Shown here one piece after another: positions 11,116 through 22,369 of a stretch of 64,000 nucleotides of DNA (positions are counted from its first letter, which is position 1; each line of letters opens with the position of its first letter). Under the pieces are notes generated by a model that saw nothing but the letters and a program-made list of their open reading frames with translations, did no database searches and was not told the origin of the DNA. This stretch comes from Salvia splendens (Eukaryota > Streptophyta > Magnoliopsida > Lamiales > Lamiaceae), in assembly GCF_004379255.2 (NCBI RefSeq), contig NC_056035.1, positions 17,257,902 to 17,321,901 on the forward strand. Reading direction: 5' to 3'. A program made the position numbers and the translations under genes.

Positions 11116-11544
11116 GTGATCCAGAGAAGCGACCTCCCCTCCAAGAAGACTGATCCGGGAATGTTCACGCTCCCAATTTCGATTGGGGAAATTCAAGTGG
11201 AGCACGCGATGTGCGATTTGGGGGCGTCTATCAACGTTCTACCATACTCCATCTATAGGAAGCTGGCAGCGGCCAAGCTCGTCGACACTGACATCATGAT
11301 CCAATTGGCCGACAGATCGTGTATTCACCCGGAAGGAATTCTGGAAGACGTGATTGTGAAGGTGAATAACTTTCTGTACCCAGTTGATTTTTTTGTAATC
11401 AAAATGACGGAGCCAGCAACAAGGGAATCGAGTGGAGTCCTACTGGGGAGGCCGTTCCTGTCTACGGCCAGCACCATAATAGACGTCCGTAATGGGATGA
11501 TCAGCTTGGACTTCAATGGAGAGAAATTTACGTTCAATCGATGA
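11116..11544 (+). pseudogene. Athila aspartic protease domain
   Basis: Protease domain of the gag-pol polyprotein. MFTLPISIGEIQVEHAMCDL then GASINVLPYSIYRKL is the Athila-type active site, with DLG in place of the usual DSG/DTG. VLLGRPFLSTA with the following IIDVRNG is the conserved second half. The 3' neighbour frame (11516-11980) holds the spacer to RT (ends EEETKPVIIDSR). The domain is separated from gag and RT by frame changes, so it is no longer part of a single polyprotein. Confidence 0.8.
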
Positions 11545-12097
11545 AGCCATGAAGAGGTCGGCCGACAGTGAAAACGTGTACTCAGTAGATGCGACTGAGC
11601 CCTTAGTACATGAGTACATGGAGGAAGAGTTCTTGAAGTGGCAGTTCACTGATTCCGCTGTTGATGAAGAAATCGAGAGAGAGATTGCAGAGTGGTATGA
11701 GACCATGAATGTCGGAGAAATGGACGACCAAGCCATCGCGAAGGCGATGATGGATTTTTGTGAGCGCCCACGACCAGCTGGGTCAAGTGGGAAGGCTCAA
11801 GTGTCTAGCCTAGAGAAGCGGCTTGATCAAGGAAAGCTACTGGAGAGAGAAGCGGCAGAAAACCCTCTACCTACTGAAGAGCCAAAGCCCGCGAAGGAAT
11901 TGAAGCCACTTCCAGCACATCTTAAGTACGCCTACCTGGGAGAGGAAGAAACGAAGCCTGTAATAATCGACAGTCGGTAGACCCAGGGGCATGAAGATAG
12001 ATTGCTGGAGGTATTAAGAAAGAATCTGAAGGCTATCGGCTGGAAACTGACAGACCTGGTGGGCATCAGCCCAGACTTGTGTATGCATCATATCTGA

Positions 12098-12923
12098 TTA
12101 GAGGAATGAGCCAAACCACACCGCGACCAACAACGAAAGCTCAACCCCAACATGAGGGAAGGGGTGCTTAAGGAAATTGTCAAGTTGGTCTCGATAGGAA
12201 TTATCTACTCCATTCCAGACAGTAACTGGGTCAGCCCAGTGCACATGGTGCCGAAGAAAGGAGGAATCCAAGTAGTGAAGAATGAGAAAAATGAATTGAT
12301 TCCTACAAGGCCAGTTACTGGGTAGAGAATGTGCATAGACTATAGGAAGCTGAACGCAGCTACGAAGAGAGATCGTTTCCCGCTGCCCTTCATTAATCAA
12401 ATGCTTGAGAAGTTGGCGGGGAAACAGTATTTCAGCTTCATAAATGGTTATAGTGGCTACTTCCAGATCGGGTGAATCCGGAAGACCAAGAGAAGAGACG
12501 TTCACATGTCCTTTCGGCACATAAGCTTATAGGAGGATGCCTTTTGGCCTCTGTAACGCCTCAGACACTTTCCAAAGATGCATGATGAGCATCTTCTCTA
12601 ATCTGTTAGAAGATTGCATTGAGATCTTTATGGACGATTTTACTGTCTACGGAGATACATTCGATCAAGGGCTGCACAGCCAGAACAGAGTGCTGGAAAG
12701 ATGCGGCCAAAAGGACTTGATTTTGAACTTTGAGAAATGCCATTTTATGGTTACTGAAGGAATCATCCTAGGGCATGTAGTGTCGAGTAGGGGAATAGAG
12801 GTCGACCAAGCAAAGGTAGCGGTTATTGCTAAACTCCTGTATCCCACCAACCAGAAGGAGATCAGAGCCTTTTTAGGCCACGCTGGGTTTATAGAAGATT
12901 TATCAAGGATTTCGCAAAGATAG
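12098..12923 (+). pseudogene. Athila reverse transcriptase, frameshifted
   Basis: Reverse transcriptase relic spread over at least two frames. The first part reads NWVSPVHMVPKKGG and RMCIDYRKLNAATKRDRFPL with in-frame stops. The second (from 12537) reads MPFGLCNASDTFQRCMMSIF, then the catalytic box EIFMDDFTVYG (equivalent to YMDDF). The end continues into the connection region (GHVVSSRGIEVDQAKV). The stops and frameshifts make it inactive. Confidence 0.85.
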
Positions 12924-12989
12924 CCCAGCCCCTGACGAGGCTACTCAAGAATGAGGTGGAGTTTGAATTCTCCGATGATTGCAAGACCG

Positions 12990-13601
12990 CGTTCCAACTG
13001 CTGAAGGACAGGCTGATAAACTTTCCAATTATACGTGCCCCCGACTGGACTCACCCCTTTGAGGTGATGTTCGTATGCTAGCGACTATGCTGTGGGGGCA
13101 GTATTAGGTCAGAAAATCGAAGGAAAGAGTTACGTAATCTTCTATGTTTCCAAAACTCTAAATCAAGCACAGAAGAATTACGACACGACTGAGAAGGAAA
13201 TGCTATCGGTGGTCTACGCGTTCGAAAAATTCAGGACTTATCTGCTAGGCTCGAAGGTGATTGTCTATACTGATCATGCGACCATTAAATACCTAGTGGC
13301 AAAGAAGGAATCGAAGCCGCGACTCATCAGATGGGTCCTCCTCTTGCAAGAATTCGACTGGGAGGCGGTCGATAAAAAGGGATGTGAGAACAGAGTGGCT
13401 GAGCATTTGAGTCGAATTTTGCAAGACGACAACGGAGAGGCTATCTTTGATGCTTTCCCCGATGAGCATCTCTATCTGATCAAGTTAACATCTGAATGTC
13501 AATGGATCAACCAAGTGGAAAGGGTTGATCAATCCAACCAAGGAATGGATGCATTTGTGGTGGACGAAATTCCACTACTCATGTTTAACTCTCGCCAGTA
13601 A
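12990..13601 (+). pseudogene. Athila RNase H domain
   Basis: Follows RT after a further frame break. [40 protein letters not shown] and [13 protein letters not shown] are the Ty3/gypsy RNase H motifs. [12 protein letters not shown] marks the usual end. No integrase zinc finger (HHCC) or DDE core follows; the frame stops at 13601 and text with many stops leads to the next ORF. Confidence 0.85.
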
Positions 13602-13874
13602 GCAGGTAAAAGGAGTGGTCAGGTACTCACGGGTAGTCTGCTTGATCAAGCGACAATTTCTTAATCTATTAAACTGATCAAGTGACATCCTAGGGGAACC
13701 CGGTCAACTCCTTAGTAATTAGTGTAAATAATTTAGCGGTTGTTAAGTTTTTATTTCTTAGGTAATTAAAAAGTCGGAAATGGAAGGAAACTGATCAAGT
13801 GGAACTATTTGAGTTTTTCATCTAGAATTAATTGTCCACTTGATCAGTGAAATTTAAATTTAATTAGTGGTGTA

Positions 13875-15113
13875 GTGATTGAATTGATCAGGGCAGGTGA
13901 TAATAGGATGTGTAAAGTCCTGGAAAGGTGTCAGGAAGAGCTAACTGCTGCATTGGACAAAACATCCCACAAGAGGTTGAAGACGGGGAAGACGCTACAC
14001 CAGCCATCCCTAGAAAAGATCATGATGAAGGAGAGGTTTACCGAATATATTGCCAGCATTGGATTTGAATGGTTGCTAGAGGTTGTTAAGACCCCCGTAC
14101 CGGAGGTCCTGGCCAAGGAGTTTTTCACATCTTTCCGTTTCACCGGAAGTTCAGACCCGGAGGCCAGGAGTGTCTCCTTTAGGGTGTTTGGCCAGGACCA
14201 ACTGATAAGCCTCAATGAATTCTCCATCCGAATGGGCCTCTACACAGAAGGCCAGGTGGCTAACAGGGACTGACTTGGGCGCGATATCGGCCTCCCTCAA
14301 AAGAAACTCGATTTCGATCAGCAGGCCGTCTGGAAGGCCCTATGCAATGGACGCGCCCCTGCCTTTACAGCCTCTGAATCCAGAGGTCATCACATAGCTG
14401 ATCCTGCCCTTCGCCTAGCCTAGGTGTACCTAGCCTGTAATCTCCTCGGACAAGCCAATACGCTGTCAATCATCACCCTGTCCGAGCTCTACTTTATGTG
14501 GAGTATGAGAGAGCAGAGGAAGGTCTATCTTGGGTTCTGGTTGGCCTTCTCCATAAATCAAATTGCTACTCGCACTGTCCGCCATTTGAACGTTTGCCAC
14601 TTCCTCGGGGCCTATTTGAGGAGAAACTGGATTGTGAAGTGTGCCGGACGTCCCATCCTCTGCCCCAGTCCCGAATGATTTGACCTCGATTTCTTTGTTA
14701 GAATTCAGGTACTCGAGAAGACGCAAGGAGGGATGTTTCAATTTTATGCAGCCGGTCGGCGGTAGCAATAGAGAAGCCAATCCAAAAGGAGAACGAGGCC
14801 TAAGCAAACCTCAGCAACCCCTGCTGAAGAAGAAGATGAAGGTACACATTGGGTGCCCACCCCAAGGATGGAGCGTGAGGAGGTTGCACATGCTGACGAC
14901 GCATGGAAGCTCCGAATAGAGCAAACATTGACGCAGCTGGTGGAAAGTTCAAATTCTCAACTGGTCCTGCTGGCCAGGTTGCTGGGAACCACCCATGACC
15001 AAACCCCTGCTAGGCAACCGCCACCTCCCTCTACAAGCTCTCCTCCAACTCGGCGCCCATCGTCCTCCAGGCCACCCTCAGCATTCCCCGGTCAACCCTC
15101 CAGGAAGAAATAG
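13875..15113 (+). pseudogene. ATHILA ORF-1 / env-like region, broken
   Basis: The first frame (13875-14273) contains ERFTEYIASIGFEWLLEVVK and FFTSFRFTGSSDPEARSVSF then QLISLNEFSIRMGLYTE, resembling the ATHILA ORF-1 family that lies after integrase in this lineage. It then shifts: 14424-14678 and 14853-15113 continue in other frames and end in a Pro/Ser-rich tail (RQPPPPSTSSPPTRRPSS). The role of these proteins (a possible envelope-like function) is not established. The gene is clearly not functional. Confidence 0.6.
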
Positions 15114-16760
15114 TATACCCCCCTTAACTCAGCTCGTTTCAATTTGATACAATTTATTTTTTTATTTTGGTATGTAAAAATTTGATATTTTTTGTTTGAT
15201 CTTACACTTAGACCTTTGTTGGGTCTAAGTGTGAGAAGGTTATGCATGTTTCCGTTTCTATCTGCCTTTGTGTTTTGGTTATTGTTTTCTGTGTATATCG
15301 ACATGTTTTGATTGTTGGCACTATCTCCCACTTAGCCCAGTGTCTGGTCTAAGTGTGAGAAGTTTTCCTTGGTTTGTTTGCCTGTGCCTAACCCTTTTTC
15401 CACTGCGTCCAGTCCCTCGAGGACGAGTTCATATGCAGTGGGAGGGGGAGGGTTAGTTTTAGTAAAATCATACATGTCAAGTTTTTTGAAAAAAATACAA
15501 ATATCTGTTAGTAATAATTAGGGCAGTATGCATGAAATTGGATAAGTGGAAGACTTGATTGCTTTGGGAAGAGTTAGAAAAAGGACTCAGTATGCTTACA
15601 TGAAGAAACTTGATTGCTAAAACTTGATCAGTTTGAATGACGCAAGTATGATGGAAATGCTCAATTTTAAAATCATCTATGAAGCCTCTCTATATGTGAG
15701 TTATAAGTCAAAGTAGAACACTTTCTACTATTTTTACAAAGAAAAATTTTATGAGAGGCTACTTTTTAATATTTAGATGAAAATTGCACAAGTAGTAAGG
15801 ACTAAAGACATTAGGACTTAACCATTTGATCATTTTCTTCTTTCATTTCATGAACCCGCCTCATCAAGTAAGGCACCCCCTAGTTAACCAAGTTGAGCCA
15901 TATACACTCTTACTCGTTCTTTTGAAACCCAAACCCACATCCTTATATTTTTACTAACACGTGAGGAATAGTGGTCAGAGAGGTGAATCAATTTCAAAGG
16001 AAAGGGGGATGATAGAAAATTGAAATAAAAGGGTAGCCGGGTTGAGCAAGTTAATCAATCAGGTTGATTAAGTCAGACATCAAGTCGGAAAAAAAATGTT
16101 GGAAAATATATGTCGAGAAAAAGAGTTGAGAAAAGTTTGAGAAAAAGAAGGGCAGGAAAAAGTTGTAACCTGACCCAGTAAGTCGAAAGTTAGAGAATAA
16201 GCCAAAAAGGTCGCGATTTGACCTAGTGAAATATCTAGAGGCAGAATTAATAATTCCGTCTGATCCATCAAAGTTTGTTCAAAATCTTTGGTCTCTTGAC
16301 TCATGTGTTTTTCCTTTTACAATTTATATTTTTAACTTAGAACCCCTAGGACCCTATCATAATACATTACTTCCTTAAGCACCATTACACCCGAAACAAA
16401 GGACCTTAAAGAACTATCTTGTGCAGTCCGATTCGATGTATTAAACTTGTGGCAATACCGAGTGAACAGTTAATTTAAATTGAGCAATCTTGACAAACTG
16501 ATACCTTGATCAAGTATACGCGAAAGAGAAGAAACATAAGCTGCTGGCAAATGGATTGATCTTGACCTCGGGTATGATTGTTGGAAGTTTATTCGGTCTA
16601 ATGCATCTATGTGAATATGTGTTTTTGTTTTAAGTCTGTTTTCCCTTTTCGTCTTCTTTTACTTTCTTGAAATGAGTAAACCATGCCTGAAATTTGCCTT
16701 ATCTTTTTCTTTACTCTTTCTTTATACTTGGGGACAAGTATGTTTTAAGTGTGAGCAGTT
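15114..16760 (+). other. Non-coding 3' region of the Athila element
   Basis: Long non-coding stretch typical of Athila between the last ORF and the 3' LTR. Two near-identical phrases recur (GGTCTAAGTGTGAGAAG near 15220 and 15345). The region just before the LTR (TTGGGGACAAGTATG, AAGTGTGAGCAG) is a weak polypurine tract. Confidence 0.6.
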
Positions 16761-18048
16761 TGATAAGGCCTGTTTCATTCATCGGTTTAGAGGTAAAAAG
16801 TACGTTACTTGATCGGTTTATCGCGCAAAAGTAAGTGTTAATTGTGCAGGAATGCCGCTTGACCAAGGCAACAAGGCCAAACTGATCGGAGAGTTGATCA
16901 AGGGGAGTAATCAAGCAGTTAAGGAGGGGACCACTGGCTTCTAGAAGAAGGACACGTGAGGCTAATGATCCGGATGGTGTGCATCATTCTGTTAGCAAGG
17001 ACGACGTTCTAGAAGAGGACACATGTTGATACATGAGAGGCAAGGACGGAGCTGAGTCATGAATCTGTTATTAAAAAATGACGTTTTTCTAGAAGGAAGA
17101 CACATAGCAATTGATGAGTCGCTCGCTCACAGTGTGAGCGAATATCCTCTGCCAAGATTGTTATCCAGCTGGAGATTGTGCAAAGTGCCTATAAATAGAG
17201 GATGTGCCACCACAATCAGGAGTTCTTTTTTTAGTTCTCTTTTTAACTTAGAGCTTTAACCATCTTCTTCCATTTTCAGCTTTTATCTTCTTAGTTTAGT
17301 TTTAGTTTAGCTCAGTTCGAGAGATAATTTAGATAGAGAAATGTTTAGTTAGAAAGGGTGACCGAAGGAAGCGCTACAGAATTCTCGATATCTGTCAGCG
17401 TTATCTCAAGTTTTCTGCCGAGGACCTCTCAGTTTTACTTGCTTTATTCTCCGAAGAGTTAGCTTAGTTTAAATCTCGCATTGTAGCTAAAGTTTCGATC
17501 TTTTTACATTCCGCATGTTTGCTGTACTGTTCTGAGTTTTTAGTATAAAATCGAGTTGTTTTGTTTTCGTTCTCGTGTTTACTGTTTTCAAGTTCAGTTT
17601 ACTTTTTAATCTTTGACCAAGTGTTTAATCATGTTGAGTGGCAAGGTGTTTCATGTTTTCCATAGCATGCTTAATTAGTTGAGTTCTTATTTTCAGCCTG
17701 ACGTTTACTTGATCCAGTAGTAATCAGTGACTTGATCGAGTAGATAGTTTACTTTGTGCCTAGTGCAAACTCAGTAGTTAAAACTCCCAAAATTAAAGCG
17801 TGGAAGGAGCCGAGCCCTATTCACTACGCACACACTCAATACACTCGCTTCTCTGTGGGATCGACCCCGAACTTGCCACTTTACTGTTAAAGTAGTCCAA
17901 ATCGGGAGTTATATAAATTACATTGGTTGGCTGGTGAGAGCGAGATCGCCTTGATCAAGTGGCAACGACATTTGTTAACTGATCCATCCGGTTCAGTTAT
18001 CTTCCATATAACTTGATCCACTCGAACTTGAAACTCCCTAGCCCGCCA
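16761..18048 (+). repeat. Athila 3' LTR (1288 bp)
   Basis: Starts TGATAAGGCCTG and ends CTAGCCCGCCA, followed by the duplication AATAT. TATAAATA at 17190-17197. Collinear with the 5' LTR. Confidence 0.93.
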
Positions 18049-18053
18049 AATAT

Positions 18054-18563
18054 GGGGGTCCACTAGCAAACATGGTAAAAAGTGAAATATGACAAATTTT
18101 GTGGGACGAACGGAAATGGATATATGTGACAAATTTTCAAGGATGGATGGAATACTTTAAAGGGCGTTCGGTTTACAAGATCGTATCACATAATTAAATA
18201 TGCAGTATGTTTGGTTCATGAGATTCAATCCCACAACTCAATCCTAAATGAATAATCATGTGATAATTAGTCGTAGCTAACCCCTATGACTAAAATAATG
18301 TTACAACAATATCCTAGATTATGTATATTTGATAGTACTAATTTAGGAAGGATATTGAACACTACCTGAATGGGTGCCACCTTTCACTAACTTTCTCATT
18401 TTTTTTTTCCAAAGTCAAACAATTTCTTAAAATTCGTGACGAGTCAAGAAAGCTCTTTAAATAGTAAACGAAGAGAGTATCTAAATTAGTAAATTTGTTT
18501 CTTATACGAGACTCATTCCCTACTAACATAAATCAATCAGTTTACTTTATCAAATCACTGTAC
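18054..18563 (-). other. 5' part of the KCS intron
   Basis: Contains the right part of the MITE split by Athila and AT-rich intron sequence; ends at the donor GTACAG (18563). Confidence 0.55.
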
Positions 18564-19443
18564 CTGCATAATGAGCCTGGAGAGTGCGACGCCGGTGTGG
18601 CCCTGGGCGTCGTGCTGCTGCATGACGAACTCATAGGTGGTGTTGTTGGCCCCGAGGTGGGTCCTGATGATGTGGGGCCGGTTGGAGAGGAGGGCCCTGG
18701 CGCCTCCCATGCGGAACAAGCAGTTGGAAAGGAGCATGGACTTGGTATCCCCTCTATAGAAGTTGGCGGAAACAGACTCCATGCTCGGAATCAAAGCTAA
18801 AGAGTTCCCATGGACATTCAAAACATCCCTCGCGAGAATGCCAGCGCTGCACCCCATGCCCGACAGATTGTAGGCCTTGACGTTGCTTCGGAGGCCGAAC
18901 CTGTTGACGACCATGGAGGCGAGCGAGGGGGTCGGGGAGGTGAGGCTGCAGTTGGTGACGAGGAGGTCGATGGCGCGGGGATGGACGTCGTTGTCGGCGA
19001 GGAGGTTGTGGACGATTTGGAAGAAGACGGTGTGGATCACGTGGATGGTGGCGGAGAGGGAGTGGTCCATCGGGAACTTGTGCATGCCCTCGGGGAGGCA
19101 CGTGTGGTTGCCGATCCCCCCCGAGCCGATGAGCTCCTGGTGCTCGGCCAAGGTGGTGGGCGGGGGGCTGGTAGCATTTGAAGTCCACCAGGTAGACCTT
19201 TCTGGGTCTGTGGAAAAAGTAGATCAATACGGCTAACACTACTACATAGCTCAGTAGTATCCATTTTTTTTTACCAAGAATTAATGGTGTTAGTAATTTA
19301 GTATGGGTATTTATTGAGGTGAGATTGGAATGAGGAAATAATGTGATGCTGTATGGAAGCATAACCGCCGGAGGAGAAAATGTCCATGCGTCATATATTG
19401 AGCGACATGGCATCCGGGAAGAAGCTGTAATGCTGCACATCAA
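18564..19443 (-). pseudogene. KCS: 3-ketoacyl-CoA synthase (KCS), 5' exon, frameshifted
   Basis: N-terminal half of a KCS. Upstream frame (to 19443): KKWILLSYVVVLAVLIYFF is a membrane helix, followed by KVYLVDFKCYQPP, the conserved start of the FAE1/CUT1 domain. The frame then shifts near 19165 and about 25-40 family residues are missing. In the new frame come SGGIGNHTCLPEGM, LLVTNCSLTSPTPSLASMVV, the active-site Cys motif NLSGMGCSAG, and RSML-type text KSMLLSNCLFRMGGARALL. A few residues after GCSAG are also missing. The exon ends ...LSRLIMQ at 18564 on a GTACAG donor in phase 0, matching the 3' exon at 5351. The true start codon is uncertain. The frameshift, deletions and the stop in the 3' exon make it a pseudogene. 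Confidence 0.85.
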
Positions 19444-20535
19444 TTGCCCAACTCCAAACTACTTATATTCTTTGCGGTTATTCAATAGTATTACATACAC
19501 AATTACTACTTGAATGAAAATCTACAGAATACATGTATTTATTTTAAAACTATATAAATGGACCTTTAGTTTGAACATTTACGATATTTTTTAATAATAT
19601 CATGAAAAGTCTCTAAAGTCTTTTTGCATTCTTTTTTTTTAAAATGAGTGGACCGGCATTAGTTATGTTAAATAATTTTATTTATACTTTTGCATCATTC
19701 ATATCTTCTCTTTACTTTATTCCTTTTAAGTGCATCAATGTAATTAATGAAATTTGACTTACGCAAAGATCATGAGGTTATAAAAGCGGAGAAGTAAAGG
19801 CTACTTAGGGATGAGAAGGTATGATCTCTCCGTCTACGTAACATTAATAGTCTCATTCGTGAACGACACAAATTTTAATAAGAAATTAGTAAAGTAAAAT
19901 AGATAGTAAAAAAGTAGGTAAAGTAAGAAAAATATGGAAAAAAAGTAGGTAAAGTATGGGAGCTAGAGAGGAGAAAAAGTGAGCAAAATATGAAAGAGAA
20001 ACTTTTTATTTTTAGAAATGAAACTATTTTTTGTAGACATCCTACAATGGCACAATGGACTATTTTTCATAAACGGAGGGAGTAATATATCGTGCTGACA
20101 ATACATATCAAGATACTTTGAAAATTTATATGAAAATATTTAAAATAAGAAAACACTTCTTATAGAAAATTAATAATTTTGTAGATATCCCAGATAAAAA
20201 ATGACATGATAATTAATCTGAAGTGAAATAAAATCCGAGTTTATTAGCATATTCATTTGGTGCAAAACTTAAGCTACATGACCAAATAAATAAAAAAGTG
20301 AATTGCAAATCTAATACTCTTACTTCCCCCAATATCTGTCTCACTTTGACTCAATACGAATTTTAAGAAAGGTAAAGGAAACTAGGTTGAAAAAGTTAGT
20401 GATATGTGAGTCCTATAATGTGAGAAAAATGAATTAATGGAATGTGAGATCCATTATCAAAAATAGTAAAAATAAAATGGGACAATTAATAATGGACGGA
20501 CCAAAATAAAAAATTGAGATACACGATACTATATA
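19444..20535. other. Intergenic, AT-rich, MITE fragments
   Basis: Upstream side of the KCS pseudogene. A Stowaway-type element lies near 19826-20083 (CTCCGTCTACGTAACATTAA ... ATAAACGGAGGGAGTA). Another MITE-like block lies near 20325-20515. No gene seen. Bases 20531-20535 (ATATA) are the duplication of the solo LTR. Confidence 0.5.
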
Positions 20536-20842
20536 TGTAACACCCCGACTTTTTTTATTTTTGAAATGACGTCGTTTACGCATCTAAAATTTTTTTTGCC
20601 TTTATTTATTTGTCGAGAGAAGTATTTCACTTTTTGGGCCAAACAATTATTCTTTTACTATCAATTAGGAACCCGTTTGTTATGAGCTCAAAACTTTCTT
20701 TAATTCTTCCTTCTTTGAGCCCAAAATTAATTTTTTTCATCGATATACATATACTCACGTCTTCCCCATATTCATACAATCTTGCACCACATTCTTTTTC
20801 AATACCAAAGAATTGAGAAATTAGAGAAAGAGAGGGAGGAGA

Positions 20843-21119
20843 AACGAAATTGTCACGGAGAGAGAAAACAACATCGGGCAGCAGGGGCTAACCGCGACGA
20901 TTAAGGACTCACTGCGCTTTGAGCACATAGCGAACTATTCTTTCGCCTTTTACTAAAGAATACCGCGTGCTCGTAGTAATTCAAGCAGCATACGCCTCTT
21001 TTTGGAAGGTTTTTCCTCATTTGGAAAAACCTATCTTTAAAAAAAAAACGAAATTGTCACGGAGAGAGAAAACAACATCGAGCAACAGGGGCTAACCGCG
21101 ACGATTAAGGACTCACTGC
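20843..21119 (+). repeat. Direct duplication of ~73 bp around a ~130-bp insert
   Basis: The segment from ACGAAATTGTCACGGAGAGA to GATTAAGGACTCACTGC occurs at about 20843-20917 and again at 21047-21119 with a few mismatches. Between them is unrelated sequence starting GCTTTGAGCACATAGCG and ending in a run of ten A residues. It lies within the left half of the solo LTR. I do not recognise the insert; the A-run could be a retroposition tail or simple repeat. Confidence 0.75.
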
Positions 21120-21854
21120 TGGAACGCGATGGAGGATTGGATGGCGGCGGGTAACACCGCAAAAACACGACGGTGCGGCTCTAACTGGGATGTCGCTGAC
21201 CTTCGGACGGAGGTTCGAGATAGAGCGCAATTCAACGGATGGCGGCAGCGGTGGCGGAGCAGGAAGACCGCCGGCTGGACGACGACGACTCCTACTCCGA
21301 TCAGCAGCCTCGCAACCAACAGACAGCAGCAGCGCGCTGACGAAACTCCGAGGAGGCAGCGGCATCGCAGCGAGGGGCTGGCGGATCAAAGAGAGAGGGC
21401 TCGAGGCGGAGCGTGATACAACAGATGACGAAGATGGAGAGAGTTTGAATGAGGGTTGGGGCGGCCGAGTTCCGAAAAGGACGACGGTGGCAGCAGCCCG
21501 TTTGAAGGAGCTGCTCGACGGCGAGCTCACCGTCGTTGGACTGTAGTGACAGCGGAGTTTGCGACATCAGCGGCAATGGTCGACGGAGGAGAAACTTTCC
21601 GAATCGAATGGCGACGGGCGGCGGCTCTGTGTGGCCGAGAAAAGAGAAGGGGAGACAAGGGAGGCCGGAGGCTTCAACTGCACCGTGACTGCAGTAGCTC
21701 CTGCTGCGTCGCGACATTGGCGTCAGTGGTGGCGTTTTGATCAGCAGCGGCTGACCGGCCGATAACGGTGCTGAGACGGAGAAGCGGCAGCGCAATATCT
21801 ACACCGGCAACGATGAGCAATGGAGACGACAACGATCAAGATCAAGAGTGAGAG

Positions 21855-22196
21855 TGATACGAGTCTTATACTATTATTATTTAGTTTAGATATATTAGGG
21901 ACTTGCATATCTTTTTCTATATCTTTGTTTTCTTGTTCATTAAGTCAGTAGCATTATAAATAGGAGTTATTGTTATCACTTTATTCATTCAATCAATATA
22001 TGAAATTATCATTCTTTTGGCTCAATTGAGTAGCAAACAAGAAACATCTCCTAAGGTTGCCGACGAGGCTGATCTCGCGCTCAACCGCTCCTTTTTGCCA
22101 TCCAAGTCACGACCCAACGTTGGGCGCTCGACAACGACGACATCTCGTTTCTTGATTTTGTGTGGAAATTGACGTTAAGGAGGACGGTCTTTAACA
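21855..22196 (+). repeat. TR-GAG LTR copy 1
   Basis: 342 bp, TGATACGAG...CTTTAACA, with TATAAATA near 21955. Preceded by GAGAG. Confidence 0.92.
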
Positions 22197-22369
22197 ACTG
22201 GTGCTTTCATCCAGACCTCAGCATCCTCCGTCTGCGTTCTTCCATATCCCCAAATAAATCACCACCATTTCTACCGCAACAACGATTCAGTCCGTCAACA
22301 TGTCATACGACTACGCCGGCTATCGCCGTCGTCAATACGACTTCCCTCAGGCCACACAGCCATTCCGTT

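Larger units (their letters stand above)
7544..18048 (+). mobile_element. Complete Athila-type Ty3/gypsy retrotransposon, degenerate
   Basis: A 10.5-kb element flanked by a 5-bp duplication AATAT (7539-7543 and 18049-18053), with LTRs at 7544-8869 and 16761-18048. The PBS matches the tRNA-Asp type used by Athila. Order: gag, protease, reverse transcriptase, RNase H, then an ATHILA ORF-1/env-like region. No integrase is found between RNase H (ending ~13450) and the next ORF (from 13875), so it is deleted or destroyed. Stops and frameshifts break gag and RT. It lies inside the KCS intron, antisense to that gene. Confidence 0.92.

Noticed and set aside
18754..19236. Several long ORFs on both strands over the KCS 5' exon
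   Set aside because: GC-rich coding DNA leaves other frames open; only the minus frames with KCS motifs are supported.
20900..21046. The ~130-bp insert considered as an organelle fragment
   Set aside because: I could not match it to any plastid or mitochondrial gene by eye, so I left it as unknown.
21105..21795. Overlapping ORFs on both strands, up to 164 codons
   Set aside because: All lie in the GC-rich part of a solo LTR, are Arg/Ser/Pro-rich, and have no domain.
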